A stretch of DNA of 64,000 nt, from positions 27,901 to 91,900 of the forward strand of contig NZ_JARGPK010000036.1 of NCBI RefSeq assembly GCF_029212575.1, given 5' to 3'. Position 1 is the first letter of the stretch. Every line of letters starts with the position of its first letter. Under the pieces are notes generated by a model. That model was given only the letters and a program-made list of their open reading frames with translations, made no database searches and was not told where the DNA came from. This DNA is from Antarcticimicrobium sp. (GTDB lineage: Bacteria > Pseudomonadota > Alphaproteobacteria > Rhodobacterales > Rhodobacteraceae). Below are positions 45,211 through 54,257 of this stretch, one piece after another. The position numbers were made by a program, and so were the translations under genes.

Positions 45211-45225
45211 TTACGTAAACGTCAA
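45211..45225. promoter_or_regulatory. Candidate LiuR-type MerR operator
   Basis: TTACGTAAACGTCAA is a near-perfect palindrome of the type reported for LiuR-family MerR regulators. A related TGACGCAACGTTCA lies 16 bases upstream at 45195-45208. The site is 77 bases before the second MerR start and could mediate autoregulation of this regulator and the beta-oxidation genes. Confidence 0.5.
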
Positions 45226-45301
45226 CTTCTTGTTGTATACGGTCGAGCAAGGGGTCACCTCTGAGGCAGAGACATGACCCGAAGCCGACGATGAGCAACC
45301 G

Positions 45302-45706
45302 ATGATGACCGAAAACCTGATGACGATCCGCGAGATGTGCGATGCCTATGACGTCACACCGCGCACCCTGCGGTTCTACGAATCGAAAGAGCTTCTGTTC
45401 CCCCACCGCGAGGGACAGAAACGCCTGTTCACCAAGCGCGACCGCGCCCGGCTCAAGCTGATCCTGCGCGGCAAGCGTTTCGGCTTCAGCCTCGAAGAGA
45501 TCCGCCAGCTGCTCGACCTCTACTATGTCGGCGACCAGCAGCTGACCCAGCTGTCGCGCACCTATGACATCGCGCGCGACCGGCTGACCGATATGGAAAA
45601 CCAGCGCGCCGAGCTTGACGAGGCGATCGACGATCTCAAGGCGCAATTGAAATGGGGCGAACGGATGATCGCCTCGATGACCGAAACCCGCAAGGTGGCC
45701 GAATAG
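45302..45706 (+). CDS. MerR family transcriptional regulator
   Basis: This 134-residue protein has the MerR DNA-binding region (IREMCDAYDVTPRTLRFYESKELLFPHREGQKRLFTKRDRARLKLILRGKRFGFSLEEIRQLLDLYYVG) and a long C-terminal dimer helix. It resembles the upstream MerR but ends differently (ETRKVAE). The gene is 53 bases from the acyl-CoA dehydrogenase, so it is probably co-transcribed and autoregulated through the TTACGTAAACGTCAA site. The likely inducer is an acyl-CoA, by analogy with the family. Confidence 0.87.
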   Translation: MMTENLMTIREMCDAYDVTPRTLRFYESKELLFPHREGQKRLFTKRDRARLKLILRGKRFGFSLEEIRQLLDLYYVGDQQLTQLSRTYDIARDRLTDMENQRAELDEAIDDLKAQLKWGERMIASMTETRKVAE

Positions 45707-45759
45707 CCCCCCTGCCCCGTTCAAACGCACGCGTACCGATACTCTGAGGGAGGTTTGAA

Positions 45760-47541
45760 ATGCCCAGCTACACCGCACCCACCAAGGACATGCAGTTCAT
45801 CCTGCACGACGTGCTCGCCCTGAGTGCGAGCGACATCCCCGGCTATGCCGAGCTGGAGGCCGATTTCACATCCGCCATTCTCGAGGAGGCCGGCAAGATC
45901 AGCGCCGGGGTGCTGCATCCGCTTAACGTCATCGGCGACACAGAGGGTTGTCGGCTGGAAAACGGCGTGGTCTACACCCCCACCGGGTTCAAGGCGGCCT
46001 TCGAGCAGATGAAGGAGGGCGGCTGGACCGGCCTCGACATGCCTGAGGAATTCGGCGGCCAGAACATGCCCTATGTGATCGGCACTGCGGTGGGCGAGAT
46101 GTTCTCCTCGGCCAACCAGGCCTTTACCATGTACCAGGGCCTGACCCATGGTGCCGCCAGCGCCATCCTCGCCCATGGCTCCGACGCGCAGAAGGCGACC
46201 TACCTGCCCAAGATGGTGTCCTGCGAATGGACCGGCACCATGAACCTGACCGAGCCCCATTGCGGCACCGACCTGGGCCTGATGCGCACCAAGGCCGAGC
46301 CACAGGATGACGGCAGCTATCGCGTGACGGGTCAGAAGATCTTCATCTCGTCGGGCGATCACGACATGGCCGACAACATCGTGCACCTGGTGCTGGCCAA
46401 GATCCCCGGCGGCCCCGAGGGGATCAAGGGCGTGTCGCTGTTCATCGTGCCCAAGTTCCTCGTGGGCGAAGACGGCTCGCTTGGCGAACGCAACGGCGTC
46501 TCGGTCGGCAAGATCGAGGAAAAGATGGGCATTCACGGCAACTCCACCTGCGTGATGAACTATGACGGTGCTGTCGGCTACCTGCTGGGGCAGGAACACA
46601 AGGGTATGCGCGCCATGTTCACCATGATGAACGAGGCCCGCCTGGGCGTGGGCATGCAGGGCCTGGCGCAGGCCGAGGCCGCCTATCAGAACGCGGTCGA
46701 ATACGCCAAGGACCGGCTGCAGGGCCGCGACGTCACCGGCGTCAAGAACCCCGACGGCCCTGCCGATCCGCTGATCGTGCACCCCGATATCCGCCGCAAC
46801 CTGATGGATCAGAAAAGCTTCACCGAGGGCGCCCGCGCCTTCATCCTGTGGGGCGCCATGCTGATCGACCAGGCCCATCGCGGCGGCGACGCGGCGGCCG
46901 ACGGGCTGATCTCGCTGATGACCCCGGTAATCAAGGGCTTTCTGACCGACCAGGGCTATGACATGACGGTGCAGGCGCAGCAGATCTATGGCGGTCATGG
47001 CTACATCGAGGAATGGGGCATGTCGCAATACACCCGCGACGCCCGCATCGCGATGATCTACGAGGGTGCCAACGGCGTTCAGGCGCTCGACCTGGTGGGC
47101 CGCAAGCTGGCACAGGACGGCGGCAAGCACGTGATGGCCTTTTTCGACCTGGTCAAGAGCTTCTGCAAGGAGAACGCCGGCGCGGACGAAGACTATGACC
47201 GCGATTTCATCGAGCCTCTGAAGGCCGCGTCGAAAGATCTGCAGGCGGCGGGTATGTACTTCATGCAAAACGGCATGAAGAACCCCAACAACGCGCTCTC
47301 CGGCTCTTATGACTTCATGCACATGTTCGGTCATGTCTGCCTCGGGCTGATGTGGGCGCGCATGGCCAAGGCGGCCAATGCGGCGCTGGCCGGGGGCGCC
47401 TCGGACGCGGTGTTCTACCAGACCAAGCTGATGACCGGGCGCTACTACATGGCGCGGCGCCTGCCCGCCACCGCCCTGCACCTGCGCCGGATCGAAAGCG
47501 GTGCGGAAACGGTGATGGGTCTGGACGCGGCCAACTTCTGA
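45760..47541 (+). CDS. Acyl-CoA dehydrogenase (DmdC/long-form type)
   Basis: This 593-residue enzyme is a long acyl-CoA dehydrogenase with the FAD-binding [21 protein letters not shown] and [14 protein letters not shown] segments, the catalytic Glu in [14 protein letters not shown], and a C-terminal extension of about 120 residues. Its layout matches DmdC (3-methylmercaptopropionyl-CoA dehydrogenase) and general fatty acyl-CoA dehydrogenases of roseobacters. Without dmdB or dmdD nearby, and with fadA and fadB downstream, a beta-oxidation role is more likely. GGGAGG precedes the ATG. Confidence 0.9.
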   Translation: MPSYTAPTKDMQFILHDVLALSASDIPGYAELEADFTSAILEEAGKISAGVLHPLNVIGDTEGCRLENGVVYTPTGFKAAFEQMKEGGWTGLDMPEEFGGQNMPYVIGTAVGEMFSSANQAFTMYQGLTHGAASAILAHGSDAQKATYLPKMVSCEWTGTMNLTEPHCGTDLGLMRTKAEPQDDGSYRVTGQKIFISSGDHDMADNIVHLVLAKIPGGPEGIKGVSLFIVPKFLVGEDGSLGERNGVSVGKIEEKMGIHGNSTCVMNYDGAVGYLLGQEHKGMRAMFTMMNEARLGVGMQGLAQAEAAYQNAVEYAKDRLQGRDVTGVKNPDGPADPLIVHPDIRRNLMDQKSFTEGARAFILWGAMLIDQAHRGGDAAADGLISLMTPVIKGFLTDQGYDMTVQAQQIYGGHGYIEEWGMSQYTRDARIAMIYEGANGVQALDLVGRKLAQDGGKHVMAFFDLVKSFCKENAGADEDYDRDFIEPLKAASKDLQAAGMYFMQNGMKNPNNALSGSYDFMHMFGHVCLGLMWARMAKAANAALAGGASDAVFYQTKLMTGRYYMARRLPATALHLRRIESGAETVMGLDAANF

Positions 47542-47598
47542 AGCCTAAACGGGTGCCGGGCACATCGCCCGGCCCCGCCATCCGCAGGGAAGAAAGCA

Positions 47599-47811
47599 AT
47601 GGCAAAACGCTTCCGACTGACCCGCCGCTTTCCGGTCGCGATGACCGAGGATGGATACCGGCGGCTGAAATCCTTTGCCGCCGAGGCCGGGCTGGACGAG
47701 GGCGAGGCGTTGTCCTTCCTGTTCGAGAATTTCGACGCGATCACCGACGAAGAGCACCTGGCCCACCGGTTGCGCCGGTTCAATTCCGAGTTGGACGCGC
47801 GAAAGGGGTGA
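47599..47811 (+). CDS. Small protein of unknown function in the beta-oxidation cluster
   Basis: This 70-residue basic protein has a compact helical pattern (TEDGYRRLKSFAAEAGLDEGEALSFLFENFDAITDEEHLAHRLRRF) and no signal peptide. It lies 57 bases after the acyl-CoA dehydrogenase, with GGGAAGAAAG before its ATG. No family was recognised; the N-terminal MAKRFRLTRRFPVAM looks like a ribbon-helix-helix-type start, but this is not certain. Confidence 0.6.
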   Translation: MAKRFRLTRRFPVAMTEDGYRRLKSFAAEAGLDEGEALSFLFENFDAITDEEHLAHRLRRFNSELDARKG

Positions 47812-47863
47812 CGGGGAAACGGAGGGGGAATGAACCTGCAACGCACCGCCTGGTGGCCGATCT

Positions 47864-47903
47864 CGGAGGCCTCCGGCGGGAGTATTTGGGACGAAAAGAA
47901 GCG
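47864..47903 (+). repeat. Dispersed 3'-end element, partial copy C
   Basis: The last part of the element is present: a GGAGGCCTCC palindrome, GGCGGGAGTATTTGGGAC and GAAAAGAAGCG. It lies about 50 bases after the small-protein stop. With copy D (48061-48085) it makes an inverted pair around about 157 bases. Besides these two repeats I see nothing in the 315 bases from 47812 to 48126; a 97-codon frame there crosses both. Confidence 0.55.
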
Positions 47904-48060
47904 CAGGTCCACCCCGCCATCCGGCGCCGATCACGCTGAGTGGCGGCCGGGCGGGACGGCGGGGCTTCTCCTCGTGCGGTCATCGGCTCTCCAGCCTGTA
48001 CCGCAAAGGCAGGATGCGCCGACCCTGGTTAACCACGGGTTACCGGGCACTGGCGTCCCC

Positions 48061-48085
48061 CGCTTCTTCTCGTCCAAAATACTCG
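48061..48085 (-). repeat. Dispersed 3'-end element, partial copy D
   Basis: On the minus strand this reads CGAGTATTTTGGACGAGAAG then AAGCG, an inverted partner of copy C with three mismatches in 24 bases. No minus-strand gene ends just before it, unlike copies A and B. Confidence 0.5.
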
Positions 48086-48126
48086 AATCCGACATCAACC
48101 AAACGCGCCCAGGGAGGGCATGACAG

Positions 48127-48765
48127 ATGACCATCAAACTCTACTGCTTCGGCGAAAGCGGCAATTCCTACAAGGCGGCGCTGGCACTGCAACTCAGCGG
48201 GCTGGACTGGGAGCCGGTGTTCGTCGATTTCTTCGCCGGCGCCAACCGCACACCCGAGTACCGCAACGAAATCAACGAAATGGGCGAGGCGCCTGTGCTG
48301 GTGGACGGCGATTTCAAACTCAGCCAGTCGGGGGCGATCCAACAATACGTCACCGACAAGACCGGCAAGTTCGGCGGCACCACGCAGGCCGAGAAATACG
48401 ACGTGCTGCGCTGGGTGCTCTGGGACAACCACAAGCTCAGCTCGATGGCGGGGATGACCCGGTTCCTGATGAACTTCCTGCCCGAGGACAAGCGCCCGGC
48501 CGAGGTGATCGGCTTCAACCAGGGCCGGCTCAAGGCCGCCTACCAGCTCTTGAACGCCCATCTGGAGGGCCGCGACTGGATCGTCGGCGAGGGCGTGACC
48601 AACGCCGACCTGAGCTGCTGCGGCTATCTCTATTATCCCGAGCCTTTCGGCTTCGATCGGACCGAATGGCCCCATATCGACGCCTGGCTGACGCGCCTCA
48701 GCGACCAGCCCGGCTGGAAACACCCCTATGATCTGATGCCCGGCAACCCGTCGGACCGCGCATAA
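48127..48765 (+). CDS. Glutathione S-transferase family protein
   Basis: This 212-residue protein has an N-terminal thioredoxin-fold domain (KLYCFGESGNSYKAALALQLSGLDWEPVFVD; the catalytic residue is probably Ser11 or Ser14) with the EAPVLVDGDFKLSQSGAIQQYV motif for glutathione, then a helical C-terminal domain. It may detoxify reactive products of fatty acid or aromatic breakdown. It sits 10 bases before fadA, so the two are co-expressed. GGGAGGGC precedes the start. Confidence 0.85.
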   Translation: MTIKLYCFGESGNSYKAALALQLSGLDWEPVFVDFFAGANRTPEYRNEINEMGEAPVLVDGDFKLSQSGAIQQYVTDKTGKFGGTTQAEKYDVLRWVLWDNHKLSSMAGMTRFLMNFLPEDKRPAEVIGFNQGRLKAAYQLLNAHLEGRDWIVGEGVTNADLSCCGYLYYPEPFGFDRTEWPHIDAWLTRLSDQPGWKHPYDLMPGNPSDRA

Positions 48766-48775
48766 GGAGACGACC

Positions 48776-49987
48776 ATGACAGAAGCCTATATCTATGACG
48801 CGCTGCGCACCCCGCGCGGCAAGGGCCGCAAGGACGGCGCCCTGCACGAGGTGACCTCGCTGCGGCTCAGCGCGCTGACGCTGAACGCGCTCAAGGAGCG
48901 CAACAATCTCGACGGCCACGCGGTCGAGGACGTGATCTGGGGCAATGTCACCCAGGTGATGGAACAGGGCGGTTGCCTGGCGCGCTCGGCCGTTCTGGCA
49001 TCGGATCTGGACGAGTCGATCCCCGGGCTGGCGATCAACCGCTTCTGCGCCTCCGGCATGGAGGCGGTGAACCTGGCCGCCAACCAGGTGCGCGGCGGCG
49101 CCGGCGAGGCCTATATCGCCGGCGGCGTGGAAATGATGGGCCGGGTCGCCATGGGCAGCGACGGCGCCGCCATCGCGGTCGATCCGACGCTGGCGATGGA
49201 CAGTTATTTCGTGCCGCAGGGCATTTCGGCCGACATCATCGCCACCGAGTACGGCTTCAGCCGCGAGGATGTGGACGCGCTGGCGGTGGAAAGCCAGCGC
49301 CGTGCCGAAATCGCCTGGAAAGAAGACCGCTTTGCGAAGTCGGTGATCACGGTGCGCGACCAGAACGGCTTGGCGATCCTCGATCACGACGAATACATGC
49401 GCCCGGAAACCAGCATGCAGACGCTGGGCGCGCTCAACCCCTCGTTCCAGATGATGGGCGAGCAGATGCCGGGGTTCGACAAGATCGCGCTGCTGAAATA
49501 CCCGCATCTTGAGCGGATCAACCATGTGCACCACGCGGGCAACAGCTCGGGCATCGTCGATGGCTCTGCCGCCGTGCTGATCGGCAACAAGGAATTCGGC
49601 GAGAAATACGGGCTCAAGCCGCGCGCGCGTATCCGCGCCACCGCCAAGATCGGCACCGATCCCACAATCATGCTGACCGGTCCGGTGCCGGTGACCGAGA
49701 AGATCCTCAGGGATAACGGCATGACCATTTCCGACATCGACCTCTTCGAGGTGAACGAGGCCTTTGCCGCCGTGGTGCTGCGCTTCATGCAGGCGTTTGA
49801 CGTCGATGCCGACAAGGTCAACGTCGGCGGCGGCGCCATCGCCTTTGGTCACCCGCTGGGCGCCACCGGGGCGATGATCATCGGCACCGTGCTGGACGAG
49901 CTGGAACGCCAGGACAAGCAAGTGGGCCTTGCCACCCTTTGCATTGCGTCGGGCATGGGCGCGGCAACCATCATCGAGCGCGTGTAA
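48776..49987 (+). CDS. fadA: Acetyl-CoA C-acyltransferase (3-ketoacyl-CoA thiolase)
   Basis: This 403-residue thiolase has catalytic Cys91 (NRFCASGME), the GGGAIAFGHPLGATGA motif with His and the C-terminal LCIASGMGAA with the second Cys. It cleaves 3-ketoacyl-CoA with CoA in the last step of beta-oxidation. It precedes fadB by 24 bases, so a FadA-FadB complex is expected. Confidence 0.93.
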   Translation: MTEAYIYDALRTPRGKGRKDGALHEVTSLRLSALTLNALKERNNLDGHAVEDVIWGNVTQVMEQGGCLARSAVLASDLDESIPGLAINRFCASGMEAVNLAANQVRGGAGEAYIAGGVEMMGRVAMGSDGAAIAVDPTLAMDSYFVPQGISADIIATEYGFSREDVDALAVESQRRAEIAWKEDRFAKSVITVRDQNGLAILDHDEYMRPETSMQTLGALNPSFQMMGEQMPGFDKIALLKYPHLERINHVHHAGNSSGIVDGSAAVLIGNKEFGEKYGLKPRARIRATAKIGTDPTIMLTGPVPVTEKILRDNGMTISDIDLFEVNEAFAAVVLRFMQAFDVDADKVNVGGGAIAFGHPLGATGAMIIGTVLDELERQDKQVGLATLCIASGMGAATIIERV

Positions 49988-50011
49988 GCGACGGAACGGG
50001 AGACTGGAAAT

Positions 50012-52216
50012 ATGGCTGAATTTACCCTGACCAAAGACGCCGAGGGCGTCGCCACCATCACCTGGGACGTGCCGGGCAAGTCGATGAACGTGATGTCCTT
50101 CGACGGGCTGGCCGAGTTGGAGGCCTGCATCGACGACGCGCTGGCCGATGAGGCCGTCAAGGGCATCGTCGTCACCTCGGGCAAGGCGGGCTCTTTTGCC
50201 GGCGGCATGGACCTCAACCTGCTGGCCAAGATGAAGGAAGACGCCGGCGACGATCCCGCGCGCGGGCTGTTCGACGGCATCATGCAGATGCACGCCCTGC
50301 TGCGGAAGATCGAGCTTGCGGGCATGGACCCCAAGACCAAGAAGGGCGGCAAGCCGATCGCCGCCGCCCTGCCCGGCACCGCCGCCGGCATCGGGCTGGA
50401 ACTGCCGCTGGCGACGCACCGCACCTTTGTCGCCGACAACCCCAAGGCGCGGATCGGCCTGCCGGAGATCATGGTCGGCATCTTCCCCGGCGCCGGCGGC
50501 ACCACGCGGCTGGTGCGCAAGCTGGGTGCGATGGGCGCCTCGCCGTTCCTGCTCGAGGGCAAGATGGTGGAGCCGGCCAAGGCCAAATCCGCCGGACTGA
50601 TCGACGAGGTGGTCGCCGATCCGCTTTCCGCCGCGAAGGACTGGGTGCTGACCGCCAAGGATGCCGATATCGTCAAGCCGTGGGATGCCAAGGGCTACAA
50701 GATGCCCGGCGGTGCGCCCTATCACCCGGCGGGCTTCATGACCTTTGTCGGGGCCAATGCCATGGTGAACGGCAAGACCAAGGGCGCCTTCCCCGCGCCC
50801 AAGGCACTGCTGTCGGCGGTCTATGAAGGCGCGCTGGTCGATTTCGACACCGCCCTTCGCATCGAGGCACGCTGGTTCACCCATGTGCTGATGAACCCGT
50901 CGTCGGGCGCGATGATCCGGTCGCTGTTCCTGAACAAGGAGGCGTTGGAAAAAGGCGCGGTGCGGCCCAAGGATATTCCCGACCAGCGGGTCAAGAAACT
51001 GGGCGTGCTCGGTGCCGGCATGATGGGCGCGGGCATCGCGCTGGTCTCGGCCCAGGCGGGCATGGAGGTGGTGCTGATCGACCGCGATCAGGCCGCCGCC
51101 GACAAGGGCAAGTCCTATACCGAGGCCTATCTCGACAAGGGGATGAAGCGCGGCAAGGTGACGGCCGAGAAGAAAGAGGCGATGCTGGGCCTGATCACTG
51201 CCACCCCCGATCTGGATCACCTCAATGGCTGTGACCTGATCATCGAGGCGGTGTTCGAGGATCCCAAGGTCAAGGCCGAGATGACCCAGCGGGTCGAGGC
51301 GATCATCCCCGAGGACTGCATCTTTGCCTCCAACACCTCGACCCTGCCGATCACCGAACTGGCCAAGGCCAGCAAGCGGCCCGAGCAGTTCATCGGCATC
51401 CACTTTTTCTCGCCGGTCGAGAAAATGCTGCTGGTCGAGATCATCAAGGGCAAGGAAACCGGCGACCGGGCCGTGGCCAAGGCGCTGGATTACGTGCGCC
51501 AGATCCGCAAGACACCCATCGTGGTGAACGACGCGCGGTTCTTCTACTGCAACCGCTGCATCATTCCCTACATGAACGAAGCGATGCGGATGGTGACCGA
51601 GGGCGTCGCGATGCCGCTGATCGACCACGCGGCGCAACAGCTCGGCTTCCCCGTCGGGCCGATCCAGTTGACTGACGAGACCTCGATCGATCTGGGGGCC
51701 AAGATCGCCCGGGCGACCAAGGCGGCGATGGGCAATGCCTATCCAGACAGCCCGGCCGATGATCTGATCTTCTGGCTGGAAGAGGAAGGGCGCCTTGGCC
51801 GCAAGTCCAAGGCCGGCTTCTTCGACTATGACGAAAGCGGCAAGCGGCTGGGCTATTGGAAAGGCATGGCGGACAAATACCCGCTGGCCGATCCGCAGCC
51901 CGACCTGATCGAAGTGCAGGAACGTCTGATGTTCGCGCAGGTTCTGGAAGCGGTCCGTGCGCTGGAGGAAGGCGTTCTGATGGACATCCGCGAAGGCGAC
52001 GTGGGCGCCATCCTGGCCTGGGGGTTCGCGCCCTGGTCGGGCGGCCCGCTGAGCTGGATCGACATCATCGGCACCCCCTATGCCGCGGAACGCTGCGACC
52101 AGCTGACCGAAGCCTATGGCGAGCGTTTCGCCTGCCCGCCGCTGCTGCGCGAGATGGCGGAGAAGGGCCAGACCTTCTATGGCCGCTTCAACCCGGAGGC
52201 CAAGGCCGCCGCCTGA
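50012..52216 (+). CDS. fadB: Multifunctional fatty acid oxidation protein (enoyl-CoA hydratase/3-hydroxyacyl-CoA dehydrogenase)
   Basis: In this 734-residue two-domain enzyme, residues about 1-280 are a crotonase-fold hydratase with the catalytic Glu pair in GTAAGIGLELPLATHR and RIGLPEIMVGIFPGAGGTTRL. Residues about 325-734 are the NAD-dependent dehydrogenase with LGAGMMGAGIALVSA and SNTSTLPITELA. It turns trans-2-enoyl-CoA into 3-ketoacyl-CoA for FadA. A strong terminator follows. Confidence 0.93.
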   Translation: MAEFTLTKDAEGVATITWDVPGKSMNVMSFDGLAELEACIDDALADEAVKGIVVTSGKAGSFAGGMDLNLLAKMKEDAGDDPARGLFDGIMQMHALLRKIELAGMDPKTKKGGKPIAAALPGTAAGIGLELPLATHRTFVADNPKARIGLPEIMVGIFPGAGGTTRLVRKLGAMGASPFLLEGKMVEPAKAKSAGLIDEVVADPLSAAKDWVLTAKDADIVKPWDAKGYKMPGGAPYHPAGFMTFVGANAMVNGKTKGAFPAPKALLSAVYEGALVDFDTALRIEARWFTHVLMNPSSGAMIRSLFLNKEALEKGAVRPKDIPDQRVKKLGVLGAGMMGAGIALVSAQAGMEVVLIDRDQAAADKGKSYTEAYLDKGMKRGKVTAEKKEAMLGLITATPDLDHLNGCDLIIEAVFEDPKVKAEMTQRVEAIIPEDCIFASNTSTLPITELAKASKRPEQFIGIHFFSPVEKMLLVEIIKGKETGDRAVAKALDYVRQIRKTPIVVNDARFFYCNRCIIPYMNEAMRMVTEGVAMPLIDHAAQQLGFPVGPIQLTDETSIDLGAKIARATKAAMGNAYPDSPADDLIFWLEEEGRLGRKSKAGFFDYDESGKRLGYWKGMADKYPLADPQPDLIEVQERLMFAQVLEAVRALEEGVLMDIREGDVGAILAWGFAPWSGGPLSWIDIIGTPYAAERCDQLTEAYGERFACPPLLREMAEKGQTFYGRFNPEAKAAA

Positions 52217-52242
52217 TCCGGCCCGGTCGCTGAAAATCCCCG

Positions 52243-52272
52243 GCCCGGCGCACCTGTGTGCCGGGCTTTTTT
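52243..52272 (+). terminator. Rho-independent terminator after fadB
   Basis: A long stem (GCCCGGCGCA / TGTGCCGGGC, with one G-T pair) and a short loop are followed by six Ts. It ends the beta-oxidation operon 26 bases after fadB. Confidence 0.9.
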
Positions 52273-52366
52273 CATGCCTCCGGACCTAGCCTTCGAAACC
52301 GAATGTTAACCACTCCCCGCCACAGTTTTGCCACAGTTTCACCGGTGCTGGACGAAAGGCGACCCC

Positions 52367-53761
52367 TTGCACGAAACCATTCTTATCGCCGACGCCGACG
52401 CGATCCGGCGTGTGATGCTGGAGGTGCAACTGGGCGCCGCGTGGTACCGGGTGGTGCAGGCAACGCGGCTGTCCGACGCTCTGGCGATGGCCCCCCGGAT
52501 CCGGCCCGACCTTGTCATCGCGGCGATGGCGTTGCCCGATGGTGACGCACCGGCGCTCCGGTCTCAGCTCGACCGCGATCCGGCGCTGGCGCAGGTTCCG
52601 ATGATTGCACTGACCGCCCGGAACGACCGTGCGGCGCGGCTGCGGGCGCTGCGGGCCGGGATCGATGACGCGCTCGCGCTGCCGGCCGACGACCGGTTGC
52701 TGCAGGCCCGTATCCGCAGCCTGTTGCGCACCGGCTTCAGCGGAGAGGGGCTATGCCTTGCCGGCGGCGCGCCGGACATCGCCGGCCTTGCAGAGCCCAA
52801 AGCGGTGTTCGCCCTGCGCCCCCAGAGCGCCCGTATCGCGCTGTTGACCGGCCGCGCGGGGACCGCGCGGGCCTGGCGGACCGCGCTGACCCGGCACATG
52901 GCGCACCCGATCGCCTGCCACCGGATCGGCGCGACGCACAGCCCGCTTTCCCCCCGGCCCGACGCCGTGGTGATCGAGGTCGGCGCGGAGCCAGAGGCGG
53001 GCGCGGAGCTGCATGTGCTCGCCGGGCTGCGCGCTGGCGGCGCGACCCGCGACACCGCGGTGATCGCGGTGCCCGCCGCCGGGGACAACCGGCTCGCCGT
53101 CGAGGCGTTGGACCGGGGCGCCCATGACGTGATGCCCTCGGGCTTCGACGCCGCCGAACTGGCGCTCCGGCTCGAAGCGCAACTGCGGCGCAAGGCACGC
53201 GCGGACCGGCTGCGCAATACGGTCCAGAACGGGCTGCGCGATGCCCTGCGCGACCCGCTGACCGGTCTGTTCAATCGACGCCACGCGCTGCCGCATCTCG
53301 ACGCCGCGCTGCGCAGCGCGGCGCGGACCGGCGAAACCGCCGCGCTGCTTCTGGCCGACCTCGACCATTTCAAGCGGGTCAACGACCGCCACGGCCACCC
53401 CGTGGGCGATGCAGTTCTGATCGAGGCAGCGCGGCGGCTGCAGGGGGCCGTGAGGGCCCCCGACATGATTGCGCGTTTTGGCGGCGACGAATTTCTGGTC
53501 GTGATGCCGGGCAGCGGCCTTCGGGCGGCCCGACAGGCTGCCGGGCGGCTCTGCCGCGCACTGGATAAGGCGCTGATCGGACCAGGTGGCCCAACTCCGC
53601 CGCTGCATGTCACCGCCAGTATCGGCCTGGCTGTCGGCCCGGCGCAGGGGGGGCGGTGCGCCGACCCAGCCGCGGCGCTGATCTGCAGTGCCGACCGGGC
53701 GCTCTATGCCGCCAAGACCGAGGGGCGCAATCGGTACTCCATCGCATCGGAGCCGGCCTGA
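52367..53761 (+). CDS. PleD-like diguanylate cyclase with two degenerate receiver domains
   Basis: This 464-residue protein has the order REC-REC-GGDEF, as in PleD. The GGDEF active site (RFGGDEFLVV, about residue 370) and the inhibitory site RAPD just before it are intact, so c-di-GMP synthesis with product inhibition is expected. Both receivers look broken: where the phospho-accepting Asp should be, the first has PDLVIAAMALPDG (Ala) and the second PDAVVIEVG (Glu). Regulation by phosphorylation is therefore unlikely. The start is TTG at 52367 with AAAGGCGA upstream. The direct repeat CCACAGTTT (52320 and 52331) lies before it. Confidence 0.87.
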   Translation: MHETILIADADAIRRVMLEVQLGAAWYRVVQATRLSDALAMAPRIRPDLVIAAMALPDGDAPALRSQLDRDPALAQVPMIALTARNDRAARLRALRAGIDDALALPADDRLLQARIRSLLRTGFSGEGLCLAGGAPDIAGLAEPKAVFALRPQSARIALLTGRAGTARAWRTALTRHMAHPIACHRIGATHSPLSPRPDAVVIEVGAEPEAGAELHVLAGLRAGGATRDTAVIAVPAAGDNRLAVEALDRGAHDVMPSGFDAAELALRLEAQLRRKARADRLRNTVQNGLRDALRDPLTGLFNRRHALPHLDAALRSAARTGETAALLLADLDHFKRVNDRHGHPVGDAVLIEAARRLQGAVRAPDMIARFGGDEFLVVMPGSGLRAARQAAGRLCRALDKALIGPGGPTPPLHVTASIGLAVGPAQGGRCADPAAALICSADRALYAAKTEGRNRYSIASEPA

Positions 53762-53776
53762 CCGGCACCGTCCGCC

Positions 53777-54256
53777 CTAGCGGTCGCGATGGTGAGAATG
53801 ACGCGCCATCGCCTCGGCCAGCCGGTCGGCATAGGCCGCGCGTTCGCCGTCGCTCATCCCCGCAACCCGGGTCAGCCAGGCGGTGCGCAGCGCCTGCTCC
53901 AGATCGTTGCGCTGCCGGGACTGCGCGGCGAGAAATACCTCGATCGGGGCCGGATCGAAGGGCACCGCCCGCAGCGCCGCGTCCAGTTCTGCGGCCTCGG
54001 CGCGGTGCCGTTCGGCGCGCTCATCCCGCGGGCCCAAACGCTCGTCCCGCAACGCGCGACGGTCCTCGCGCGGCAGTTCGCGGTAGAGCATCGCGCCCAG
54101 CGGCAGCGGCGCGCGCGCCTTGTCCGGCCCGCCAAAGCGGATCGCCGCCCCCACCGCCATCCCGGCCACCGCCAGGTTCAGCGCCAGCGACACACCCAAC
54201 GCGACCCGGATCCACATGCGCATCCGCGGCGGTTTGCGATCGGTCATATCGGTCAT
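53777..54256 (-). CDS. CnrX-like periplasmic sensor (heavy-metal resistance protein fold)
   Basis: This 159-residue protein has one N-terminal membrane helix (about residues 13-37) and a periplasmic helical domain with ELPREDRRALRDERLG and MSDGERAAYADRLAEAMARHSHHRDR, the pattern of CnrX/CpxP-type sensors (PF13801). In characterised CnrX the metal ligands are His, Met and Glu residues; the HSHH end here could bind metal. It is the last gene of the sigma-factor unit. The start at 54256 gives GGAGG at nine bases; an ATG at 54265 overlaps the site. Confidence 0.68.
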   Translation of the reverse strand: MTDMTDRKPPRMRMWIRVALGVSLALNLAVAGMAVGAAIRFGGPDKARAPLPLGAMLYRELPREDRRALRDERLGPRDERAERHRAEAAELDAALRAVPFDPAPIEVFLAAQSRQRNDLEQALRTAWLTRVAGMSDGERAAYADRLAEAMARHSHHRDR

Positions 54257-54257
54257 C

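Noticed and set aside
45760..47541. Definite dmdC of the DMSP demethylation pathway
   Set aside because: The protein resembles DmdC, but no dmdA, dmdB or dmdD is near and the neighbours are general beta-oxidation genes.
47830..48123. 97-codon plus-strand frame between the small protein and the GST gene
   Set aside because: It crosses two copies of the dispersed element and has no coding character.
48698..51637. 979-codon open frame on the minus strand opposite fadA-fadB
   Set aside because: It lies antisense to three well-recognised genes and has an Arg/His/Gly/Asp-rich composition typical of frames opposite GC-rich coding DNA.
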